A DNA stretch of 28,181 bases, taken from positions 1 through 28,181 of the forward strand of contig JAEWFW010000063.1 in assembly GCA_023388635.1 (NCBI GenBank). Reading direction: 5' to 3'. Below, piece after piece: positions 22,827-28,181 of this stretch. This stretch comes from Bacillota bacterium. GTDB taxonomy: Bacteria; Bacillota; Bacilli; Desulfuribacillales; Desulfuribacillaceae. Every line of letters starts with the position of its first letter. Positions within the stretch are counted from its first letter, which is position 1. Both the position numbers and the translations under genes were made by a program. The notes below the pieces were generated by a model that searched no databases, was not told the origin of the DNA, and saw only the letters and a list, made by a program, of their open reading frames with translations.

Positions 22827-24290
22827 TTAGCGATTATAATTTGGCGATTCTTTTGTAATTTGGATATCATGCGGATGGCTTTCAATTAAGCCGGCATTCG
22901 TGATGCGGATAAACTTACCATTACGCTGCAAAGCCGGAATGGATTCTGTACCGCAGTAGCCCATGCCCGCGCGTAAACCGCCTACAAGCTGGTAAACGGC
23001 ATCAGAAAGCGAACCTTTGTATGGAATGCGTCCTTCAATTCCCTCCGGAACGAGCTTTTGCTCATTTTCCTGGAAATAGCGGTCTTTGCTGCCATCTTTC
23101 ATCGCTCCGATTGACCCCATACCACGATATACTTTATAGCTTCTTCCTTGGTAGATAATCGTTTCCCCGGGACTTTCTTCCGTACCGGCAAACAAGCTGC
23201 CAATCATGACGACACTGGCACCGGCGGCAATTGCTTTGACAATATCCCCTGAATATTTGATACCGCCATCGGCTATGACCGGCACACCGTATTCGAGTGC
23301 TACTTTGGCACAGTCATAAACTGCCGTAATCTGCGGTACACCAATTCCCGCAATAATTCTCGTTGTGCAAATAGATCCCGGTCCAATCCCTACTTTGACT
23401 GCATCGACACCCGCTTCAATTAAATCGCGAGTCGCTTCACCAGTTGCGACATTCCCAGCAATGATATTCAATTGCGGATAACGGTCACGAATTTTACGAA
23501 CTGCTTCTAAGACACCTCTAGAATGTCCGTGTGCCGTATCAATGACAATACAGTCGACATGAGCTTCTACCAGAGCCGCGACGCGCTCATCCATGTCCTG
23601 ACTGACACCGACAGCCGCTCCCACCCGGAGTCTACCCGAACTGTCTTTGGCGGAATTCGGATATTGTTTGGCTTTCTCAATGTCTTTAATCGTAATAAGT
23701 CCTTTCAGCCGGTACTCTTTATCAACTAACGGTAACTTTTCAATTTTGTGCTCTTGCAAAATGTATTGAGCCTGATCCAATGTAGTTCCTACCGAAGCTG
23801 TCACTAAGTCGTCCTTCGTCATTACTTCATCAATCGGACGATTGTAATCTCTTACAAACCGCAAATCGCGATTCGTCAAAATACCGACCAATTTCCGATC
23901 ATCATTGACAATTGGGATACCGGAAATTTTATATTTAGACATCAATTCCTCGGCTTCATATACATAATTATGTCTTTGCAAATAAATCGGATTCGTGATG
24001 ACTCCACTCTCTGAGCGCTTCACACGATCGATTTCTTCCGCTTGCTGTTCGATACTCATATTTTTATGAACAATTCCTATACCGCCTTCGCGGGCAATCG
24101 CAATTGCCAATTTCGACGTAGTAACCGTATCCATGCCGGCACTGATTAACGGAATATTTAATTTGATATCTTTGGTCAGTTGTGTCTGAACCGACACATC
24201 TCTAGGCAGCACTTCAGACTTTGACGGTATCAGCAGAACATCATCAAATGTCAATCCTTCTTTCGCAAACTTTGTATCCAAAATATTCAC
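22827..24290 (-). CDS. guaB: IMP dehydrogenase
   Basis: GuaB oxidises IMP to XMP, the committed step to GMP. It has an N-terminal TIM-barrel part (LTFDDVLLIPSKSEVLPRDV), two CBS domains (about 95-215) inserted in the barrel, the catalytic Cys in GPGSICTTRIIAGIGVPQ, and the C-terminal GMGYCGTESIPALQ segment. The start is uncertain: AAAAAGGAG is followed after 2 nt by GTG (24290, MNILDTKF), and after 11 nt by TTG (24281). The frame runs on to TTG 24320, which has no site. Alignment with the usual MWESKF start favours 24281-24290. A promoter-like pair lies at 24338-24366. Confidence 0.95.
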   Translation of the reverse strand: MNILDTKFAKEGLTFDDVLLIPSKSEVLPRDVSVQTQLTKDIKLNIPLISAGMDTVTTSKLAIAIAREGGIGIVHKNMSIEQQAEEIDRVKRSESGVITNPIYLQRHNYVYEAEELMSKYKISGIPIVNDDRKLVGILTNRDLRFVRDYNRPIDEVMTKDDLVTASVGTTLDQAQYILQEHKIEKLPLVDKEYRLKGLITIKDIEKAKQYPNSAKDSSGRLRVGAAVGVSQDMDERVAALVEAHVDCIVIDTAHGHSRGVLEAVRKIRDRYPQLNIIAGNVATGEATRDLIEAGVDAVKVGIGPGSICTTRIIAGIGVPQITAVYDCAKVALEYGVPVIADGGIKYSGDIVKAIAAGASVVMIGSLFAGTEESPGETIIYQGRSYKVYRGMGSIGAMKDGSKDRYFQENEQKLVPEGIEGRIPYKGSLSDAVYQLVGGLRAGMGYCGTESIPALQRNGKFIRITNAGLIESHPHDIQITKESPNYNR

Positions 24291-24337
24291 ATCTCCTTTT
24301 TCTATATCTAAGCCTGCCAAGCTTATATATTATTGCT

Positions 24338-24366
24338 AGTCTAACAAAGTCGGCGTATTCGTGCAA
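24338..24366 (-). promoter_or_regulatory. Putative sigma-A promoter of guaB
   Basis: Minus strand: TTGCAC (24366-24361), a 17-nt spacer, then TAGACT (24343-24338), about 48 nt before the guaB start. Four of six matches to consensus in each box. No purine operator or riboswitch was recognised. Confidence 0.45.
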
Positions 24367-24464
24367 GTAATAGTTTGCTGTTTCCAGCATGATCATCTTG
24401 AATATTTTTTGCAATACAATGAAAACTAAATGTTGTCACAAAATCTAAGTAAAGGCGGACATCT

Positions 24465-25526
24465 ATGAAAACCATTAACAGAGTCCTTACAGAAGAACCC
24501 TACAAAAAAATGTGGGATTACTTTATGTATTTCGAAAGTGAAGATGTGGTTAAAAAGTTTTTACGGCAAAAATATACCGATCATTTGCAGCAGGCTGAAC
24601 TGGATGCGACGGTACAGCAAAACACTCCTAAGATCATTTATTATATAAAACAAGCAAGAGCTTACTACCGCGCCGCAGAAAACAGTACGATATTGGTAAA
24701 ACCGCTATTGCTTTACTACGGGATGACTAGTCTGTCGAAATCGCTGATCAATATCAACGATCCTTACTACCCTAAAAGTACAAGCGTCCTGCGCCATGGC
24801 ATTACGACACGTAAAATCAAAAAGCTGCAATACCACTTTCTCGAAGATGAAATAAAGATTCAGCGTGAAGGTTTATTCATTCTGCTGCACCAATTGCTCG
24901 GCGGTACCGAATTACCTCCGAATAAAAAATTCTTTGTTTATGAATTATTATCTGTCATCCCGGAAATTAAAGACAGCTACGAAAGGCTTGAGCGCAAAAG
25001 CAAAGTGATTCCTGTAAATATCGACCAGTACTATCTAAATCCCAAACAGACGACGGTATACGTAAGCCGTCAAATACTTTCGTTGCTGCAAGTCGACGCG
25101 GATAACTTATTGCCGGTTTTGAACAAACGCAACCGCAGCCCTCAGAAGAAATTTCTGCTGCCCGAGGATTTTAATCCGACAGCATCCTACCTAAAATTAT
25201 TGTGGAACAATGAGAATTGTCATCACGTTTTAGATGATCCCTATGGATTCGACAACGATTACTTTATTGAAGATGTCAATCGTCGTTTCTATGTCCGTTC
25301 CCATATCAATCAAGATATTAATTTACCGGAAATCAGCATCCACTTTATCTTGATGTATATGCTAGGCATGTTATGCCGGTACGAATCGGAGCGTTGGGGG
25401 GAAATCGTCTTATCCTCTTCGACAAGTGATATGTTTATCATCAATGACTATTTGAATATTTCCATGCGGAAATATCCGAACTTGATTCTTAACCATCTGT
25501 TCAATGAACTGTTTGTATTTATATAG
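24465..25526 (+). CDS. yaaC: YaaC-like protein of unknown function
   Basis: This 353-residue protein is divergent from guaB, exactly as yaaC is placed in B. subtilis. The sequence is rich in aromatic and basic residues. It has the family's features WDYFMYFESEDVVKKFL near the start, YYRAAENSTILVKPLLLYYGMTSLSKSL, and the tail RYESERWGEIVLSSSTSDMFIINDYL. The family has no known activity; the middle pattern (PLLLYYGMTSLSKSL) suggests a helical globular protein. ATG 24465 has only a weak site (AAAGGCGG). It ends at a bidirectional terminator shared with ytfJ. Confidence 0.9.
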   Translation: MKTINRVLTEEPYKKMWDYFMYFESEDVVKKFLRQKYTDHLQQAELDATVQQNTPKIIYYIKQARAYYRAAENSTILVKPLLLYYGMTSLSKSLININDPYYPKSTSVLRHGITTRKIKKLQYHFLEDEIKIQREGLFILLHQLLGGTELPPNKKFFVYELLSVIPEIKDSYERLERKSKVIPVNIDQYYLNPKQTTVYVSRQILSLLQVDADNLLPVLNKRNRSPQKKFLLPEDFNPTASYLKLLWNNENCHHVLDDPYGFDNDYFIEDVNRRFYVRSHINQDINLPEISIHFILMYMLGMLCRYESERWGEIVLSSSTSDMFIINDYLNISMRKYPNLILNHLFNELFVFI

Positions 25527-25540
25527 CTGTCGCCTTGCAT

Positions 25541-25578
25541 AGAAAAAGAGATACTGCGTTGGCAATATCCCTTTTTCT
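25541..25578. terminator. Bidirectional terminator between yaaC and ytfJ
   Basis: AGAAAAAGAGATACTGC pairs with GCAATATCCCTTTTTCT (two or three mismatches), with T-runs on both strands. It lies 15 nt after each converging gene. Confidence 0.85.
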
Positions 25579-25592
25579 TTGATTATTTGTCA

Positions 25593-25958
25593 TTAAGCAT
25601 TTTCTGGTTCCGGTTCACTGTTTTGCTTTTGCACATTCAATTTTTCCACAATACCGGGAACCATTTCTATAATCTTTTCCAGTGATCCTTTGTCTGAAAT
25701 CGGCAATAATGATACTTCGTCATTCTTGATGACCAAAATTGCTTTCGGTGACACGCGTCCCCCGGCACCTGCTCCAGAGCCGGATCCAGTATCACTTGGA
25801 GTTCCGCCCTCGCCTCCGCCACCGCCCAGTCCGAATGAAACACTGATAATCGGAATTAACGTAATACTGCCGACGACAATCGGTTCACCGACAACTGTTT
25901 TTGTTTGCAAAAATTTCTCTAATCTTTCATATACCGATTCTACAACATCTTTTCCCAT
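25593..25958 (-). CDS. ytfJ: Sporulation protein YtfJ/GerW-like
   Basis: This is a 121-residue protein. ATG 25958 follows AGGAGG by 9 nt; the longer frame to 26135 overlaps ytfI in another frame and is spurious. Family features are VYERLEKFLQTKTVVGEPIVVGSITLIPI, a Gly-rich flexible loop (about 43-68), and VSPKAILVIKNDEVSLLPI. In B. subtilis the homologue GerW/YtfJ is made in the forespore and needed for normal L-alanine spore germination. The adjacent upstream gene is a DUF2953 protein, the same pairing as ytfI-ytfJ. This is the clearest sign that the organism forms endospores. Confidence 0.93.
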   Translation of the reverse strand: MGKDVVESVYERLEKFLQTKTVVGEPIVVGSITLIPIISVSFGLGGGGGEGGTPSDTGSGSGAGAGGRVSPKAILVIKNDEVSLLPISDKGSLEKIIEMVPGIVEKLNVQKQNSEPEPENA

Positions 25959-26043
25959 AATAAAAACCTCCTGTATTTTTTTATTATACCCTTCACTGTT
26001 TTCAATTGATTCTTCTATACTTATTCTTCCGTAATTCCTTCTT

Positions 26044-26760
26044 TTATGATTGATACTGCACTTTTCCTGCTTTTCTGAGTGTCCGCCAGCGTTTCCATGT
26101 GTTTCTCGACGATTTCGACAATAAAAGGCGCACACAGCGGAATATAATCGCCATCAATATAATTTTACCCGCCACATCGATTTTTACATTGAAATATTCC
26201 TCCTCCCATATCGGTTCCATATAAATATTGAGAATTTTTATATGCTCTGTAGCAGCTCCGGTCAGTGCCAATAGAAACGCCGTATGATGCGGCTCATAAA
26301 ATCCGATGCGCCCCGATATGTTCACATATTCAGGTAATATAATTTTTATAATATCCTGCAGCGCGCGGAATACATCCTCAATCAAAGGTTTTGAGACTAG
26401 CTTTACCACCTTTACAGGTTCTTGCCGATCTTTTCGATCTTTCTGATCTTTTTGCTTTTTCTGTTCTTCTTGCTTCTTCTGCTCTTCTTGCTTTTTCTGT
26501 TTCTTTTGCTCATCGAGTGCGATGTCTATTTTCTTTTTAAAAAATCCTACGCGTACATAACCGTGCAACGTTCGCAAGGATTCACGCTCATTAAAAAGCA
26601 ACAATGAAATATATCTGCCTATGGAAATGCCAGTCTCAAATTTGTGCATCCCGTCATACGCATACTGAAAGCGGTAGCGAAAGGGCGCGACCAAAATAAA
26701 AAGAATCAGCAGACAAAGAATTCCCAGAAATCCCGCTAATATATAAATAATCATAGCCAT
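26044..26760 (-). CDS. ytfI: DUF2953 membrane protein, YtfI-like
   Basis: This is a 238-residue protein with one N-terminal transmembrane helix (MIIYILAGFLGILCLLILFILVAP). A beta-rich domain follows, then a very charged Lys/Gln/Glu/Asp segment (about 85-120, coded by repetitive CTT/TTC-rich DNA at about 26420-26515), and a C-terminal part with GRIGFYEPHHTAFLLALTGAA typical of DUF2953. ATG 26760, after AAGGTG, is preferred to the extension to 26802. In Bacillus ytfI precedes ytfJ and belongs to the sporulation programme; the exact role is unknown. The low-complexity spacer is unusually long and may be a flexible linker. Confidence 0.88.
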   Translation of the reverse strand: MAMIIYILAGFLGILCLLILFILVAPFRYRFQYAYDGMHKFETGISIGRYISLLLFNERESLRTLHGYVRVGFFKKKIDIALDEQKKQKKQEEQKKQEEQKKQKDQKDRKDRQEPVKVVKLVSKPLIEDVFRALQDIIKIILPEYVNISGRIGFYEPHHTAFLLALTGAATEHIKILNIYMEPIWEEEYFNVKIDVAGKIILMAIIFRCVRLLLSKSSRNTWKRWRTLRKAGKVQYQS

Positions 26761-26854
26761 GCGCTTCACCTTTGCTTTTTCATGAATTGGAATAAACAAC
26801 AACTTATATCAAATTATCTAATAAACACACTTCTTAGCTATCGGATAAAGTTAG

Positions 26855-27346
26855 TCACCGGATAAACGCTTTCTTGTTGAGAAAGTTGCTTGCTAAGCTT
26901 TTCTTAGCCGTTTGATATAAGAGACCGCTCGTCTGCTTGACCAACAGATTTCCCAGTTGGTTGCCTGGTATATAATCTATAAATTTCGTCGCATTTCTTA
27001 CAGTATTTTGAAATACATTTCGAGTCTGTATCTTTTTCTGTGTTGCAGGGTATGGGCGTAATTTATTCATATTGATTGTTTGATCGACCGGCTGAACTGC
27101 CTTATTTTGAAATATATGATCTAATGCCTGCGTACGTAACTGTCGCAATTCCTCATGGGGCACTGCAATGCTATCCTCAAAGCGCAAATTCCAATCTAAT
27201 ATTTTAAATTCATTTAACATCTGCATACATTTAGGACAATGCGCCGTATGATGGCGGACAAATTCTTTTTCTATCTCATTTAATTCCCCGTCAATATATT
27301 CAGACATACGTTGTTCCACGAATTCACATGTTTGGCTCACTGTCAC
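26855..27346 (-). CDS. Zinc-finger (zf-HC2/ZAS) anti-sigma factor, apparently soluble
   Basis: This is a 163-residue protein whose start overlaps the sigma-factor stop by 4 nt (ATGA-type coupling), the usual sign of a sigma/anti-sigma pair. Residues 5-45 carry the ZAS motif H33-x3-C37-x2-C40 within an EYIDGEL helix context, which binds zinc and grips sigma. No hydrophobic transmembrane stretch is visible in the remaining 120 residues, which are basic and Asn/Gln-rich. Most anti-sigma factors of SigW type are membrane-bound; soluble ones such as RsrA respond to thiol oxidation. Cys 7 is the only extra cysteine. The signal is unknown. Confidence 0.85.
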   Translation of the reverse strand: MTVSQTCEFVEQRMSEYIDGELNEIEKEFVRHHTAHCPKCMQMLNEFKILDWNLRFEDSIAVPHEELRQLRTQALDHIFQNKAVQPVDQTINMNKLRPYPATQKKIQTRNVFQNTVRNATKFIDYIPGNQLGNLLVKQTSGLLYQTAKKSLASNFLNKKAFIR

Positions 27347-27912
27347 ACCTCCCCAACCCTATACTGCTCCATGATATTTCGCAAAATGATACGTCCACGC
27401 GCTAAATTACTCTTTACTGTACCCAAAGGCAGCTCCAATATGCCAGCAATCTCCGCATAACTCATATCTTCAATATAGCGCAACACCAATGACATTTTAT
27501 ATTTTTCTGGCATCAATTGAATGCACTGGTTAATCGTTCCCTGCATATCTCTGGCACACGCGATTTCTTCAATATCTACATCGCTCGCAAGGGTAGCTGA
27601 CAAATCCCAATCATTACGATCGTCATCCAGCGATATTTGCCTATGACGCTGCTGATCTCGGCAATAATTGAGACACGTGTTGATCGTTATTTTCTTCATC
27701 CAAGGAAGTATCGGTCTACTCTCGTCAAATATATGTATCGCTTGATATATTTTAATATATACTTCCTGCATAATATCCAACGCTTCTTCTCGACTCCTCA
27801 CATAGCCAAAGCATAATCTATAGAGGGTATGTTCATGCATTTGAAGAAGTTGCTCAAAAGCAAGGCGATCGCCCCGCTTACATCGCCGAATCAACGATAT
27901 GAAAGTATCCAA
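27343..27912 (-). CDS. ECF (group 4) RNA polymerase sigma factor
   Basis: This is a 189-residue sigma factor. Region 2 (about 20-85: LYRLCFGYVRSREEALDIMQEVYIKIYQ) binds the -10 element and core polymerase. Region 4 (about 130-180: SYAEIAGILELPLGTVKSNLARGR) is the -35-recognising helix-turn-helix. The sequence is SigW-like. The start is TTG 27912, 6-7 nt after AGGAGGAGG. The next gene encodes its anti-sigma factor. Just upstream is a perfect palindrome ATAAGCGCTTAT (27932-27943) within the promoter region, possibly regulatory. The regulon cannot be inferred. Confidence 0.92.
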   Translation of the reverse strand: MDTFISLIRRCKRGDRLAFEQLLQMHEHTLYRLCFGYVRSREEALDIMQEVYIKIYQAIHIFDESRPILPWMKKITINTCLNYCRDQQRHRQISLDDDRNDWDLSATLASDVDIEEIACARDMQGTINQCIQLMPEKYKMSLVLRYIEDMSYAEIAGILELPLGTVKSNLARGRIILRNIMEQYRVGEV

Positions 27913-27931
27913 GTCAACCTCCTCCTCAAAA

Positions 27932-27943
27932 ATAAGCGCTTAT
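27932..27943. promoter_or_regulatory. 12-bp palindrome upstream of the ECF sigma gene
   Basis: ATAAGCGCTTAT is a perfect 12-bp palindrome, 20 nt before the TTG start and just upstream of the ribosome binding site. A role as operator or mRNA hairpin is speculative. Confidence 0.3.
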
Positions 27944-28025
27944 ATACTTATACACGAGAACAAAAGAAAAAGTTGCATAGATCGATGGGAAATTTCGAAA
28001 ATATAAAATTCGGTCATAAAAATAA

Positions 28026-28077
28026 CAAAAAAAGAGTGTGGATAAACAGCTATCAAGCTGCCTAACTACACTCTCTT
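28026..28077 (-). terminator. Intrinsic terminator of the rRNA operon
   Basis: The minus-strand stem AGAGTGTAG...GCAGC / GCTG...CACACTCT, with a 6-nt loop and a T7 tract, starts about 36 nt after the 5S 3' end. Several internal mismatches lie in the middle of the stem. Confidence 0.85.
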
Positions 28078-28112
28078 ATACTCGTTCCATAGCTTCCACC
28101 ATGGATTTCTAT

Positions 28113-28181
28113 TGCCTGGCAACGACCTAATCTCCCAGGGACCTGCGTCCCAAGTACCTTCGGCGCTGGAGGGCTTAACGG
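28113..28181 (-). rRNA. rrf: 5S ribosomal RNA, 3' part (5' part outside window)
   Basis: The last 69 nt, read on the minus strand, show the conserved 3' half of 5S rRNA: GTTAAGCCCTCCAGCGCCG, then GGTACTTGGGACGCAGGTCC, CTGGGAGATTAGGTCG and the closing stem TTGCCAGGCA. The 5' half and the rest of the rRNA operon lie beyond the window edge. The operon points into this window and away from the adjacent edge. Confidence 0.93.

Noticed and set aside
25959..26135. N-terminal extension of the ytfJ frame.
   Set aside because: It overlaps ytfI in another frame, and the strong AGGAGG site places the start at 25958.
1..28181. CRISPR array, tRNA genes, intact insertion sequence or prophage genes.
   Set aside because: No spaced repeats, tRNA-like cloverleaf, transposase, integrase or phage protein was recognised.

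Overview
The window looks like chromosomal DNA from an endospore-forming member of the Firmicutes (Bacillales-like), close to the replication origin. The evidence is the 5S rRNA end, yaaC, guaB, dacA, serS and tadA in the order known from the Bacillus subtilis origin region, a GerW/YtfJ-type sporulation protein beside a DUF2953 (YtfI) protein, and typical strong Firmicutes ribosome binding sites. Rubredoxin, an FMN-binding lipoprotein, a CcmH/NrfF-like protein and a Crp/Fnr regulator suggest an anaerobic or facultative, respiring lifestyle. The species cannot be fixed from the sequence.

Layout. 1-620: the end of one zinc-ribbon gene and a complete second one, clearly richer in G+C than the rest, then a hairpin. 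621-1028: no convincing gene. 1029-2938: a secreted protein of uncertain function with a problematic start, a doubtful small ORF, and a long perfect-arm hairpin resembling insertion-sequence ends. 2939-6072 (minus): a Crp/Fnr regulator followed by a lipoprotein-permease-ATPase importer of the nitrate/sulfonate/taurine type. 6264-8619 (plus, divergent): a tightly coupled trio of a Cys-rich P-loop GTPase, a lone ABC-type ATPase and a cytoplasmic protein resembling a binding protein. A 20-bp operator-like dyad lies between the two units. 8781-10507 (plus): a small membrane protein, a CcmH/NrfF-like gene interrupted by one in-frame TGA exactly at a presumed redox-cysteine position, and tadA.

10519-19662 (mostly minus): an orphan YlmA-like ABC ATPase, rubredoxin (52 aa), a DUF523/TudS-like protein, a cyclase-family hydrolase, a lipoprotein, an FAH-family enzyme, a MerR regulator with a textbook 19-bp-spacer promoter and a membrane-anchored partner, an orphan FecE/FhuC-type ATPase with a possible Fur box, a membrane metallophosphoesterase, a flavin-binding lipoprotein on a Pro/Glu/Lys stalk, and signal peptidase I.

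19914-28181 (mostly minus): serS, dacA and guaB, each gap carrying an intrinsic terminator; yaaC on the plus strand; ytfJ and ytfI; an ECF sigma factor translationally coupled to a zinc-finger anti-sigma factor without a visible membrane segment; the rRNA operon terminator; and the 3' part of 5S rRNA at the window edge.

Best candidates for something new are the divergent Crp-transporter / GTPase-ATPase-binding-protein locus (2939-8619) and the TGA-containing CcmH-like gene (9471-9971). Calls rest on motif recognition by eye; no database search was possible.
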